A stretch of DNA of 64,000 nucleotides from positions 21,034,442 through 21,098,441 of the forward strand of contig OX381704.1 in assembly GCA_947462335.1 (NCBI GenBank), given 5' to 3'. This document shows, piece by piece, positions 41,901-53,780 of this stretch. Every line of letters starts with the position of its first letter. Position 1 is the stretch's first letter. The position numbers were made by a program, and so were the translations under genes. Source of the DNA: Harmothoe impar. Taxonomy: Eukaryota > Annelida > Polychaeta > Phyllodocida > Polynoidae. The notes under the pieces were generated by a model. That model saw only the letters and a list, made by a program, of their open reading frames with translations, searched no databases and was not told the origin of the DNA.

Positions 41901-44900
41901 CTCTCCCCTGCAGTTATATAGCTGCAAGGTTAGGCGTTTTATAAACCCTACACCTGACACTGATTTCTACCTTACGTTACTAAGTCAATACGGGAGCCCG
42001 TTCAGTGCCATATAAATGCAGTCGGACATAGGCAAACATATATATTCAAGTTACAATCATGTATATACCATTGCACTATATTTGCATTGCTGCTTTCATG
42101 CATCATAACGATAAAAAAGAAACCATATAAGTAATTTTCTCATACTTACGACTTGAGGCTGTTGTATCTGTATATGTCGGCTGCAGAGTAGCGGGTAATT
42201 ACTGCTGACTCATAACCGCCCCCTATTATACGCAGGGTGTAGTTACCCTGCCACGCCTTGATGGCACCCATCGCTGAGTCGGTGATCTGAAAGGCAGGGT
42301 AGAATCCTACCCATACAACAACTGTATTTGAGATATTGATTCCCATTTTTGCGCATTTTGATCTTTTACAAATCATACTTTATATTGGTATGTGAGCTGA
42401 ACCCCAAGTTCTAAAAAATCTACAAGGCAAATAATGCTAAAAAAAATCCTCGTTTATTTAATATTACAAATGCAAGAGATTTCACAATACCCACCATTTG
42501 CAAAGTAGAAGCATGGTAATTTGGGATCTTGCACGTAGCAGTCAAACGTAGTTTCACCCATGGATTCTGTGTTTGACTTTGAGGTATAGAAGTCAAAGAC
42601 AACGGTCTGTGTAGGCGGACATCCCAGCATAACAGACATCTCATGGACACCCTGCTCAGATAGATAGATTGTTACAACTTGAATTATTTGATAACTTTTG
42701 GTTGTACCTTTGCATAGACGACCCCAAGGGTTATACACGAACCAAACTTAACTTACACTGGAAAAGACCATCAGAAGTTATCCGGGGAATGACACAATAT
42801 ATTAGGATAGTCATTACCTTTGAGACAAATACAATATTGTAGTAGCATATAGACATAATGATGACATGATTAGACAATGGTAATGGCTAACATGCTGGAG
42901 CTAAGTGGAGAACACACCTTGTGTTTTGTTGTGCCTGTTTTGTCATTGAAGCACTCCATGGCAGCCCCAGCTACAGAGACGGAGAGGGCTGCAGGGACCA
43001 GGCCGTACCCAGGCACCAGCTGGGGCAAGGTCACTCCACGCTCCTCTATCTCCACCTAGGGTAGTTCATGAACAGGTTGATAGACGGTTAATGGGGTGGG
43101 ATATAGTCTTCAAATTGATATTTCTCCCACCAATGAAGCTTATACCACTGGCCAGCCTGTTTCTACTAGAACCAGACTGGCCACTAGGATAGCACTGAAC
43201 TCAGATGCATGGTCAACAAAGGTAAGAAATCATATGGTGTTGGCCAATACTCCCTATGTATAGGGAACAACAAAAAGAGTATTTGTGGTTAGGATGCTGA
43301 TATAAATAGGAAGTGGGTTCTAGTCTGCGTCAGCTAGTACCATAACCTCTACAGACGGGCACACACATACACACAACTTCTATATTAGAACCTGATGCCA
43401 AATAGAACTATGTACAGATGAAGAGATGGACACAGTTTAAGTTTTCTCTTTAACGAGGCCCAGTTGGGTTTTTCATAATCAAAACTCTGAAGCTTTTTAC
43501 TAAATGGAACTCACCTTGAAGGCAATCATACTAGAGAGTGGCAGGTGTGTTCTTTCTGTTCTGATGGCAATCACGGCAGTATCTGTAGTGGTAACTCCGA
43601 TTTGCACAGCAAGCCCATCATCGTCACTTATTTCCTCATCTATAGAACAAGATAACTACCTCAGTATTAAGTAATGCTCATAATCCCAAAATCATTTTTT
43701 GTGGAAAGCCACTCCCCTCCCACTTTGGGCTCAGTACATGACTCCCTGGGTATCTAGCGACCATGATAGAGGGTCAGACATCAGGCTGGTGAGGGTGAGG
43801 TATGTTCACCAAAGAAGTGATACCCATAAACACAAAACAATTTCAATGTGTAAAGGTTCAAGAAACCAACAAAAAGCTGACTGCCTGTTCTTTGTCATCA
43901 TTTCATTGTTATTCATGCCGTTTATTCTGATAACTTGGATTGTGGATCCGCAGATGGGATTTTTTAGCATTTTGCAAAAAAAAGGTAAATGGATATGGTC
44001 AACAAAAACTCTTTCAACAACAAGAACAGTTTTGATAACCAACAATATGGCATTATAAAGATGCCTACTAACTCTCATCCAGGAGTACATAGACTGTGAA
44101 TATGAACACCTCTCCTTTGTCAAGGTAGATGAGGTCAGGCAGGTCACTGAACAAGTCTATATTAAACTGCAACAGAATGGTCATTTATGATAAGAAAATT
44201 CTGAATTTGAAGAAGTTAGTCACTTGTAGCACAGACGTAAAAAGTATATCAAGTGTGCTTATAAAAATGATCCACGCTCTTAAATAACAAATTAGCCCAA
44301 ATTCAATATCCCGTATCTCTTTTCAGCTATGAGCCCCCATATATCCACCCTACTCCTCTAACTGCCTACAAATAGGCTAGACTCCACTGAGAGCCGCGAA
44401 GGTGGCAATCTTTTTAATCCTCTGTTCTGAGAGTTTTGCTTCAACTCACCCTAAGCTAAGGCGACACTGCCGCGATATACATTGTATGTCAGGACAAAGG
44501 ATTAAAAGGACCGCCACGTTTTGCAGGTCCTTGTGTCGCCCTAGTCTGAGGCTAGTGGAGTCCGAGCTAATAACTCCCATTATAGGATCTGCCATGATTG
44601 CATAAGAGAACCCTTGGAATAAATCGTATATTCACTTACTATGGGGCTCTGGTTGACGTCTGAAGCATTGAATGGAATCTGTCAATTGATGAAATGTGAA
44701 CATAGTTACTTGAAGTGGTCAGTTGAAACCTCTCCTCCCAATGGGAGTGAGGACTTGAAGGATGGTATAGGTCACCTCGTCTCTGGCTAGATGCATAGAT
44801 TGGAGGTGACCGTATATAGGGAAGAAAATGGCGGCTAATTTACATACCTCCTGCCCTACAGTGCTGTCCATGGGGTCTATGAAGACGCCAGCAGATATGT

Positions 44901-47900
44901 AGCCATTCTCAAATAGAAATGATTGAAACTCCTGAAATATAAAGACACATTCAGCTACAAAGAAGAACACGATCTCTATTAGGAAGTTAATCTTTTATAA
45001 TATATTCAATTATATGAGGATTCAAATTCAGTAAGGCCACAATACAAAGTCGGTCATTTAGAAAATATATTGGCATATTAGATATAAACAAAATTGCATT
45101 CCTTAATCATTTTTTCGGAAAAAAAAAGCCCATCTATTCTTTTTTGGGTGTGGCCTAAGAGATATTTTCATCTGAAGCATAATTGTCAGTTCAACCCTTA
45201 AGGATGGCATGATGCGTTCGGGAGTCCCACACTGTTGTAGGATGAACATGATGGCAACTCACAACGGCTGCATGAATGCATGAAAGAGTTAGAATACAGG
45301 TATTAGCCCTACTTGGTCCTTGGTGATGCTGGCGTGCCACATGTCTATGGCGTTGTCATAGTGCTGCAGGTAGGGTGTGGTGGTGTAGTCGTCCTCTGTG
45401 TGTCTGGTGCTCTCTAACATGGCCTGGTACAGGAGTACGGACAGGGCCGAGTACAGGCCCCGCTCAGACGCCACCAGCGGGGCACCGTAATGCCGCACCT
45501 ATGGACATAAATGTCCAATCATTAGGACTTAAAAGTCATCTTCAATGAGGCAGATTTTTTCAGACCATATACTTTCTGTATTTCATGCACAACAGTAAAG
45601 TAATGCCCTACCCAGCGAATCGCGACCCTCACCATCGTCGCTTTGTGGGCACTGGTCAACCTCATCAACGCTGGCCAAGTTGGGGTCCACCAGCTTGGCC
45701 AACACTGGTGAAGTAGGGTGCTATCCATACATCCCCAGTCATGGCCAGGAGTCACCATGATTGATTGATTATTAGGTAAGGCAAGTTGCCTTTTGCATTC
45801 CAGACTGCCATTAGGTTTTTCACAAGTGATGGTAAGCCTACCAAGGGTAATCTATCCAGGATGATCAAATCTAATGAGCCCAAAGATAGAAATCCCACTT
45901 CTACACATTTACCGAAGCAAGGGTTCTTTAACCTCCAACACCACATGGAGATCACTGTGGGAATACTACATAGTTATCTGATCACCTATGGTGGTTGGTT
46001 GTGTTTGTAAGCAAAAATACAGTGGATGATTGCACAGTATTTATAGGGAGTTAAACATTGTAAAGTTATGTGGTGGTGGCTATGGCCATGTATTATATAG
46101 TGCACTAATGGTTTTGGGGTATAGTGGTCTGTAAGAGCAGGAAATAATGATGTTATGATATATGGATGACTAGGCTAACTATATTGGTTTACATAACACG
46201 GACTAGGATAACTACAAATATAGTTAGCCTAGTCTTTAATATTTATTTCAGGCTGATTTCTCTATTATTGCAGTGATTTAATGAGGCTAGCAGTCACCTA
46301 CATGACCGCATATACCTATACTAAGATTCTACCAACTATCATGTAAGAATATCAAGTATTTACACCACAAATAGACAGAATCTGTTAGCATTGCTTACTC
46401 ACCGTCGGCCATCATTGATCAGATAACTATACATTCCAGGCCCAGTGTTCCTACAGTGTACATGATTCATGGTGTGAGAGGGACAGGCCTTTGATATGCT
46501 GTAAGTCTACCACAGCATGGGAGATGGCAGCCAAAGATGAAGTCATGAGGCAAAGAGACTTCAAGCTCATACAATTATGTGCCATGACTCTGGAATAATA
46601 CTTCCCAACTCATCAAGCTACCAACCCCCATATTTTTTCCTTTTTTGGTATTTTTGTAATTCTTTTTTTTTCTTTTTTTTCTTTTTCCTTTATTTCGTAT
46701 TTTTTCCCACAATTGAGCCTCCTTAAGGAATTTGATGGGTGAGTCCATACATTATTGTATACAGAATAGTAATGCCTTACACACCTTATCCTTAGTAAAC
46801 CAGGAGATGTTGTGAACCTGGTAGAGGACATCCACAAAGGGACAAGCATCAGCCGGACTGCCTCTGTCCGGCAGCTCCTCCACACTCACACTGTGTAACA
46901 AATAGTACATACTTTGATATCAAGCATCTCAGCACTTCACATTAAATTTTTATAATTTTTTAAAGGCATCTGCCTGTATGCCCCAGAATGCTTATGCTTT
47001 GGTTAAGTTGTTAAGGCTGTATACTGCATCCACCAGGGATGTCATGGGTCAAGTCAGGGATAAGATATCATGTAGGCAGCCCTCTTGATATTTTTCTTCT
47101 TCCCCCTACCTTGCACCCTGTGCTGTCTGTTCAGTACATTTTCCCCATGGTATTTATTATATTGAGGTTGCTCCTGTACCTGTTAGCCACATTCCGCTTG
47201 GTCCACTCGGCTGTAGTACTGACGTGTTGTAGCACCTCCTCCAGGCAGGCGTCCAGCCGCACCAGACGGTTCTCACCATCAGGCACCACCAACTGTAAGG
47301 GGACAGGTCTATCTGGTTTCAGTTTCAGCTTTATTTTTGGTTCAATGAGCACCAAGCGTGCTTCTTTATTGTACAGAAACAACACGTTCGGGGACGCTGT
47401 ATACATTCCTGCAGATACAAATGTATATGATCCAAGAAATTTACTGTAGATTTGTCTTATTTTCACATATTACGAGGATAGCATACAAATTCTACAGCAT
47501 CAGTACATAAGGTTTCTATATTGTCCTTTACATTTTGGTTTCTATGCAACACACTTAAGTGACAGTAAAATAGAAAAGAAAATGCTCTTACCAGGTATAG
47601 CTTTTGCTCAAAGTCAAAGAATATAGAGACGACAGTACACAGTGCACCAAGAGTTAGGTCGTCACTTTCCCAGTGTATGACGTCCCATGACTCTGACGGG
47701 TAAATCAACGTCAGCTGGAACCCACCAGTAAATCCTACCCAGACCTGCAAATGGAGAAAGTATTAAGACAATAAAGATTCATGAAATATATATGACCTCC
47801 AGAAGTATATGTATGTTTTATATTCGGTTACTCTCTTAGAAAAGCTCCTGTCATCTAGACATTTTATTCATGTTTAGGAATGTGGATCTCAAAACAAATA

Positions 47901-50254
47901 GCCCTCCCCCTTACGTTGATGTCGATAATTCTCAAATGAACATGAAGCTGGAAGGTACATACCTGACCGGAGTCTGTGAGGAAGGCGAACCATCCGCTCT
48001 CAGCAGACACAAACTGAGTGATGTTACCAGGACCACTGAACTCCTCCATCAGGTAGAAGTGCTGCCCTCCATCCTCACTGTGAGGGGGAAGGCATATCAA
48101 TATTTAACCCGTAATCCTTTATTTAAAGACCCCATGGTGCTTTAATGTCACAATGCATGAATATATCCCTCTTGATGCACCAGCATGTGCATTTCAACAT
48201 AACTTAAATGATTTTAGTATACTGACACAGGAAAATCTATCGATATAAAGGTTTATCCTTGCTTTATGAGGATGACATCTCTATTGCTCCCATAATGCAA
48301 TTTATCTGAGGCGACTTTGTTGGGTCCTGGTTGGCAGTTACGTTTGCGCACTGCGCCGACCGTGTTGCTCTTCCATCTTTCTCCCAGAACCCCCCAATCA
48401 TTCAAATACACCAAATGTTCACAGTATCATGGGCAGCGAAGCTGTTGGTTATTTGTAAAAAGGGCAACAAAAATCACCAAGAGGTAATTTTTTACAGAAC
48501 TGTATTTGTCTTAGTTTACCTGACCAGGAGCCTGTTACCCATCAGGTACACAGAGTTAGAGATGTGTGTGGTGGCTGAGATGCCGGTGAGGACCAGAGAG
48601 GTGTTTGGTGCTGGGACTGCCCCCTCCTCCACCAGGTACGGCGTGCTGGGTAAAGTAACTGGCACTGCATCTGGGAGCGACGCCAGACGCCTCCACCGCG
48701 TGTCTGACTCTGTGGGCAGAAAAACAGCAAAACATGTAAAATGTTCTCATTAATGGGTATTTTTAGCACTGGCCAATTAAACATGGAAGGCTGGGTTTAG
48801 ACTTCATTTTATATTCTTGGGTTAATAAAAAGGAAATTTGTAGATGGGAGGCAGAGTAAGCAGTATATATATGATATTACATGGGAGGCAGAATAAGAAG
48901 TATGGGGAGTAGGGAATCTGTATAGGCAGAGAAAGTAGAATGTGAAATAGGGAATTTGAATAGGGAGAGCAAGTAGTATATGACATAGGGAATCTGTAGG
49001 TGGCAGGCAGAATAAGTAGTATATAAAATAGGGAATTTTTAGATGGGAGAGTGAGTAGTATATGAAATAGAGGAATGGTAGATGGCAGGCAGAATAAGTA
49101 GTACCGTATTCGACCTAATAAGCACCCTCCCCCTAATAAGCGCCCCCCCCCCTTTTTCAGATTTTTTCCCCACATTTTTTAACAGGTTCCTCCGATTTTG
49201 TTACTGTTTTTCACATTTTTTATGACTTGAAACACTTCACACCTGTGCAGGTGTTAAGGCCAAGCCAGGTGTGCAGGCATAGGGCTGAGTAATAGCCCTG
49301 TAGAGGCTGCTGGGGTGGAAAAAATACAGCCATGGGGGGCGCTTATTAAAATGAATATTTGGGGTCGATTTTTCCACTTAGAATAATATTTTAAGCGCCC
49401 AGGGCGCTTATTACGTCGAATACGGTATATAAAATAGGGAATTTGTAGATGGGAGAGTGAGTAGTGTATGAAATAGAGAATTTGTAGATGGGAGGTAGAG
49501 TAAGTAATATATGGAATAGAGGAATTGTAGATGGCAGGCAGAGTAAGTAGTATATGAAATAGGGAATTTGTATAGAGAGTAAGTTGTATATGAAATAGGG
49601 AATTTGTAGATGGGAGTGTAAGTAGTATATGAAATAGAGGAATTGTAGATGGCAGGCAGAGTAAGTAGTATATGAAATAGGGAATTTGTATAGAGAGAGT
49701 AAGTAGTATATGAAATAGGGAATTTGTAGATGGGAGGTAGAGTAAGTAGTATAGGAAATAGAGGAATGTGTATAGAGTGTAAGTAGTATATGAAATAGAG
49801 AATTTGTAGATGGCAGGCAGGGTCAGCAGTACATGAAATAGGAAATGTGTATAGGGAGAGTAAGTAGTATAGGAAATAGGGAATGTGTAGACGGAAGGCT
49901 GCAAAAGTAGTATATGAAATAGAGAATTCATCGATGGGAGGTGGCGTAAGTAGTACATGAAATAGGAAATTCATAGGTGGTGATGCATTGGTGCACAATG
50001 CAACAAATGGACATGAACATCGAGGATTCATGCTGTAGTTAAACAGTTACCTTACAAAAAAGAACCCACTACCATACCTGAGTATTGCCATACACTGTAT
50101 GAAGGCGACACGATGTGACTGACCAGGGCGACGTACTTAACGTGTGTTGATGCAGCGACTGTGGCACTGACGACAGTACAGTCACCAGAGCCCACTGCCG
50201 CACAGAGTGTCTGCCCGTCTGACCCTACAAGCTCTCCAAACTCCAGAGAAGTTC
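35970..50254 (-). CDS. CATSPERG: CatSper auxiliary subunit, probably gamma, 5' incomplete
   Basis: Single-pass accessory subunit of the sperm flagellar calcium channel. Twenty exons join in phase to about 891 residues: 50254-50078, 48709-48520, 48077-47963, 47744-47592, 47292-47180, 46890-46785, 45498-45313, 44931-44848, 44678-44640, 44166-44073, 43639-43515, 43055-42918, 42651-42495, 42321-42150, 41907-41815, 39551-39467, 37584-37452, 37104-36958, 36734-36557, 36159-35970. The first exons give propeller-like strands (SGWFAFLTDSGQVWVGF). Later come VTLPQLVPGYG, MSVMLGCPPTQTVVFDF and HCDYTMEFVLHVHGLPI, then one membrane helix (NDVTFSAGLVLLAAFIICVW) and a 190-residue charged tail ending in a Glu-rich stretch. 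Several cysteines suit the extracellular domain. CatSper type is clear; gamma against the beta, delta and epsilon paralogues is from memory and less certain. The N-terminal third must lie beyond 50254, past the LTR element. The 41907 acceptor is weak but is the only one keeping frame. Confidence 0.75.
38620..39205 (-). mobile_element. Probable retroposon fragment with (GATT)n tail
   Basis: A gattgattgattgattgatt run at about 38626-38645 is followed by tgtttaacgtccagacgtac and a GC-richer body. On the minus strand the run would be a 3' tail like those of some invertebrate SINE/LINE families. A second fragment with gattgattgatt lies at about 45756-45960. It lies in a CatSper intron; the plus-strand ORF inside has no recognised product. 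Confidence 0.45.
39754..41009. mobile_element. Non-autonomous hAT-like element, 1256 bp
   Basis: Perfect 13-base terminal inverted repeats TAGGGTGGCCGGA / TCCGGCCACCCTA, flanked on both sides by GTATATA (39747-39753 and 41010-41016). The TA-G-G-G end fits the YARNG rule for hAT elements, but the flanking repeat is 7, not 8, bases. A G-run MITE (40438-40765) sits inside. No transposase frame is seen; the small minus-strand frame at 39894-40163 is unrecognised. Confidence 0.55.
40438..40765. mobile_element. G-run MITE, copy C
   Basis: Ends tagggagtgatcatttatta and (inverted) ttaaaaaatgatcactccct. The interior alternates G runs with caaaaaaatttggacccc and contains tactatgcttcaaagggccc. It is nearly identical to copy D (41446-41776) but in opposite orientation. 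Confidence 0.85.
41446..41776. mobile_element. G-run MITE, copy D
   Basis: Inverse of copy C, with the same internal order read on the other strand, including gggccctttgaagcatagta. It ends only about 40 bases before a CatSper exon (41907-41815, minus strand), so the MITE lies just inside the intron past that exon's donor. Confidence 0.85.
48838..49985. repeat. Minisatellite, about 35-42 bp units, CatSper intron
   Basis: Irregular units built from agtaagtagtatatgaaata, gggaatttgtagatgggagg and variants with a tagagag insert. It is interrupted by the MITE at 49104-49425. Long minus-strand ORFs rich in FHILLTLP are artefacts of the repeat. It shares the core aagtagtatatg with the unrelated array at 14615-16046. 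Confidence 0.9.
49104..49425. mobile_element. TA-flanked MITE, long copy (322 bp)
   Basis: Begins CCGTATTCGACCTAATAAGC and ends with gcgcttattacgtcgaatac plus gg, with TA on each side (49102-49103 and 49426-49427). It splits a minisatellite unit, so the empty site aagtagtatataaaatag can be read directly and shows the TA duplication. Confidence 0.88.
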
Positions 50255-50500
50255 CTGCAGGTAGAAAATTAAACTTAGATGTCACGTACAGAATTGGTGA
50301 AAGAAGAATTACTGAGATCTTTAGAATGAGCCAGATTAACCTCAGAGCTTTTTTTTAAATGTAATTCTCAGAGCAAATTTTAAAACTGGAATTGGAACTT
50401 TCCCTTGATTGAAAAAGAGAAAACGCCTTTATAAGAGAAAAATCTAGATGAAAGTGCAATATTCTTCCCCGCCGTTAATGAGAGGTGCATCTTCTTTGTA
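50255..50500. other. CatSper intron upstream of the LTR element
   Basis: Starts with the acceptor of the 50254 exon on the minus strand and runs into the Gypsy element. No exon is seen. The exact edge of the LTR is unknown because the 3' LTR lies outside the window. Confidence 0.5.
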
Positions 50501-51284
50501 CATGTATGTGTCTAAGAGTTTGTAGTGGGTCGCCGCTGTACTATTTCTATGGAACCAGTTTGTGTTATATTTGGTATGTGTGTTGCCGTGTATCCAGGCC
50601 GCACTCCTGTCTAGTGCCGAGTATATGGTTATATAAGCCCACACCTGAGGATTGGTGGAGCGCGGCCTGGTTATGTGCATTGAGCCGTGACCGCCACGTG
50701 TCACCCGACATATCTCGGGTACCGTGTCGGCCCGGATGCACCGGCGCGTGGTTACCCGGAGTTCCTCGGGAACTCAAGTGTTTACGAGTAATGGGGGAGA
50801 GTTACATAACGACCAGTACATAAGACCTGGGGTTCTGCTAATCGAGGACCCAGTCTTGCTGTGCACTTTGGCCAGCTCGACTGCTCCACAACAGAGCTTC
50901 CCCGAACTCTGTTGTATCTTTTAGGCCTAGTCCTGTCGCTGCTTCCAACTTGGTCACCCTGCGTCTTTCTCTGTTCCACCCTCTGGGGGAACTAGAGGAG
51001 ATAGACGCATCGGTGCACAACTCCGGGTACAGAACTCCCTTTGGGGAGTCTGATCCAAGTGGAGTTAACCAAGATGGAAGAGAGCCTTGGAACTCGGGAA
51101 TTATGTACTAGACCGTGAGCGTATACCTCCTGTATGTTCATATGACCACTGGTGTTCAGAAGCCTATTTGATTGTTACTATCCGTCTGTATGATTACGAG
51201 CCGTATGTCAGAATGAATAAAATGTAATTTCGAATTTGGAGTTTTTCATAGCCGATGCCTATCTTAGAATAGCCAACAGCTACA
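50500..51284 (+). repeat. Gypsy 5' LTR (start approximate)
   Basis: The 3' border is set by the primer-binding site that follows (tagccaacagctaca, c, tggtgcc). A TATA box ttatataagc lies at about 50628 and an AATAAA at about 51216, giving U3, R and U5 in the right order. The 5' border is a guess; TG dinucleotides near 50497-50580 are candidates. Confidence 0.6.
50626..50636 (+). promoter_or_regulatory. LTR TATA box
   Basis: gttatataagc sits in the LTR, about 590 bases before the polyadenylation signal at 51216. It is the best core-promoter candidate for the genomic RNA. Confidence 0.55.
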
Positions 51285-51285
51285 C

Positions 51286-51300
51286 TGGTGCCGTGACCAC
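51286..51300 (+). other. Primer-binding site
   Basis: tggtgccgtgaccac lies one base after the LTR end. It starts with TGG, complementary to a tRNA 3' CCA. I did not identify the primer tRNA. Confidence 0.7.
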
Positions 51301-51365
51301 TTTGGGTAAGTATTGATTTACATTTTTTTTTTTTCACTTTCTGAAATTGAGAGGTAAGCTCTTAT

Positions 51366-53771
51366 ATGTTTGAACCAGAATTGGTAGGTTTCAAGGATAG
51401 TTATTACAAGTTGCTTTTGTGTGGTGAAGATATGTCAGATACAGAGGTACCTCCCCCGTCGGTTACAAACCAAGGGGAGGGTATGCGTCCTAGACTACGG
51501 TCTAGGGTTAGGTTTAATGCTAGGCAGAAGGTACATACTTTCAATCAGAGTAGGGAAATTGGACATGGAGGAGAGGAGGAGGCCCACGAGGTGAGATCTG
51601 AGGATTCACAAGGGGATCCTATAGCGAAACGTCCAGCTCTAGAACCAGATAGGGGTATGGAGGGACCTGTCCAGGTGGGGGACACCTCACGGGAGGATGT
51701 GACGCTTGGACAGGTGACCATGGAAGATGCTGGAGAGGATAGTGACTCTAGTATGCCTAGTCTGGAGGGTGCAGTAGATGTACCAGTGACATGGGAACGT
51801 AGACCAGTACCCACTGTAGAGACAGTGGAAAGGACTAAGATGGTAGTCCAGGGTAGTCAGCATGGGGTTGAGGTTGTCAAAGGAGACGACCTGGATGAAA
51901 CTCCGGTGGAAGGAAAGGAGACAGCTGTGGCAATCTCCAAAGGAGATAAGCTGTTTCCAGATCCTTTTAGGTTGACAATACCTGGTCTGGAGGTTCCGCC
52001 TTATGAACCCAGGGAGAGGTTGAGCCTGGATGACATAAGGACGCTCAGATTGAGAAATGAGCATGAACACATGAAGGAAGGGATTAGAATAGAGGAAGAA
52101 TCCCTGAGGAAGTTGAAGGAAGAAAGGGAAGCTTTTGAAAAGAGTTTTTTGGCAAAAAGGTCAGGGAACATTGGGGAACATGCAGCTCAGATAAAACATC
52201 TGGAACAAATCTCTGTCAATGTGGGTCTACTTGAAGGTACTGAAGTCAGACTGAAGTCTGAAACGGAAAAGCTGGTGGTGCGGAATAAAGAAATTAGTTC
52301 CGAGATTCTAGCAAGACAGTTGCAGGTAGCTGAGTATGATGAGTTATTGAAGAAACAGGATAGTAAGCTGGGAGAGTTAGAGGCGCTAGCTCAACAAGCT
52401 GAAAATCACATGGTGAACAAACTAGAACCAAAAGGGACGAAGGAAATTGGGGACCCAGTGGGAAAGGCGCAAGAGGTGTCTAGAGATGAGACCTTTGTGA
52501 CTGCCGACGAGCCCTCAGTAGTTATAGTCAATACAGTGGAGGAGGTAGTGAAACCACCTATCACTGAGGATCTAGATGGTTCTATGGTGATACATACAGC
52601 AGATATGTTATCCAGTGTGAGTGGACACTCATCCATGCATGGCAGTAAGTTTGACAAGAATGAGGAGTTCATGTTGGAGCTTTGTGGTAGAGTTGAAAAA
52701 CTGTTTCAGGAGAAGTTAGATTGCTTTCTTGAAGAAACAGAGTCAGTGAGCGTGGAGAATGACACTAAGGGAGGAAAAGGAGACGTTCCGGTAGCTCAAG
52801 CTACAGGGAATAAGGCTCCTGTGGGGCCAGTTAACACTGCTCCAGCTCCAGGTGCTCATTCTACTCCAGCTCCAGGAGCAAGGCAGGTTCATACAGTTCC
52901 GGTAAATGTGTCTACGGTGGGTAGACCAGGTTTGCCCGGTGGAGCATACATGAATGCTCGGCCGCCAGGTCAAGGGAATCTGGCCGGGCCTAACACCTCC
53001 TATGGGGGATGGGGCAATGTGGGACCGGATAACTGTTATGGGAACGCGAGGCCTATGTTCAATATACCACCTCCCCCATTACCTGGCAGTCATATAACTC
53101 CAGGAAGCATGTATACACCAAGGACCGGAGGTATTGATCAGAGTGGGACACCCTATCAACATAGAGGGAATATGTCGATGGAGGACGAGGCAGTGTTCCA
53201 AAGCAATCCAGCAATTAGAAGATTGGGGATTGATGCGGTACCAAATGATGTGGGGAACCATAGAGCAGTGGACTATGCTTTGAGTCAGGCTGAGATACCG
53301 TTGAGAACGGAAATGACAGCTGTAAAGAAGCAGGCTATCAAGATGAAGCAATATGATGGCTCAGTTCCATGGAGGAAATGGTTCACACGATTTTCAGCAG
53401 ATATGCGACATAATGGTTGGGAAGGCGATGAGTGCCTTGTGGCTTTGTCATGGTGTCTGCGGGATGGTCCTGGTGATCCAGCCCTAACAAGCTTTGAATT
53501 AAGCGGGGGAAGAACGTACAAGGGATTGGTGGAAACAGCTTCTTGGGCTTTGGGTTCCACATCCGGTGCGGATCCCGCGTCTGAACTGGAGGAAAGAGTT
53601 CAGAAAGTCGGTGAAGGGCACCGACAGTTTGGAATGGCTCTCCGAGTGCTAGCAGCAGAAGCATTTGCATCTATGAGTCCAAGTGATCCATGGCTGGTGA
53701 GGAAGTTGTCCAGCCTGTATATAGATGGACTTAGGGATGAGAGATTGTCAAGCGAGATTGCTTCACAGTGA
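51366..53771 (+). CDS. Gypsy gag, matrix/capsid part
   Basis: 801 residues to a TGA. The N-terminal third is acidic. A long coiled coil spans about 220-355 (RNEHEHMKEGIRIEEESL and following heptads). A Pro/Gly-rich linker follows at about 490-610, then a capsid-like domain at about 650-800 with VPWRKWFTRFSADMRHNGW and CLVALSWCLRDGPGDPAL, matching retrotransposon gag. The methionine at 51432 (MSDTEVPPPS) could be the real start. The frame continues past the TGA into the nucleocapsid ORF, so the stop lies inside what was one gag. Confidence 0.8.
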   Translation: MFEPELVGFKDSYYKLLLCGEDMSDTEVPPPSVTNQGEGMRPRLRSRVRFNARQKVHTFNQSREIGHGGEEEAHEVRSEDSQGDPIAKRPALEPDRGMEGPVQVGDTSREDVTLGQVTMEDAGEDSDSSMPSLEGAVDVPVTWERRPVPTVETVERTKMVVQGSQHGVEVVKGDDLDETPVEGKETAVAISKGDKLFPDPFRLTIPGLEVPPYEPRERLSLDDIRTLRLRNEHEHMKEGIRIEEESLRKLKEEREAFEKSFLAKRSGNIGEHAAQIKHLEQISVNVGLLEGTEVRLKSETEKLVVRNKEISSEILARQLQVAEYDELLKKQDSKLGELEALAQQAENHMVNKLEPKGTKEIGDPVGKAQEVSRDETFVTADEPSVVIVNTVEEVVKPPITEDLDGSMVIHTADMLSSVSGHSSMHGSKFDKNEEFMLELCGRVEKLFQEKLDCFLEETESVSVENDTKGGKGDVPVAQATGNKAPVGPVNTAPAPGAHSTPAPGARQVHTVPVNVSTVGRPGLPGGAYMNARPPGQGNLAGPNTSYGGWGNVGPDNCYGNARPMFNIPPPPLPGSHITPGSMYTPRTGGIDQSGTPYQHRGNMSMEDEAVFQSNPAIRRLGIDAVPNDVGNHRAVDYALSQAEIPLRTEMTAVKKQAIKMKQYDGSVPWRKWFTRFSADMRHNGWEGDECLVALSWCLRDGPGDPALTSFELSGGRTYKGLVETASWALGSTSGADPASELEERVQKVGEGHRQFGMALRVLAAEAFASMSPSDPWLVRKLSSLYIDGLRDERLSSEIASQ

Positions 53772-53780
53772 AAGACCACT

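Noticed and set aside
49254..50031. Minus-strand ORFs of 206-234 codons with repeated FHILLTLP
   Set aside because: Translation of the CatSper-intron minisatellite and an inserted MITE; no domain content.
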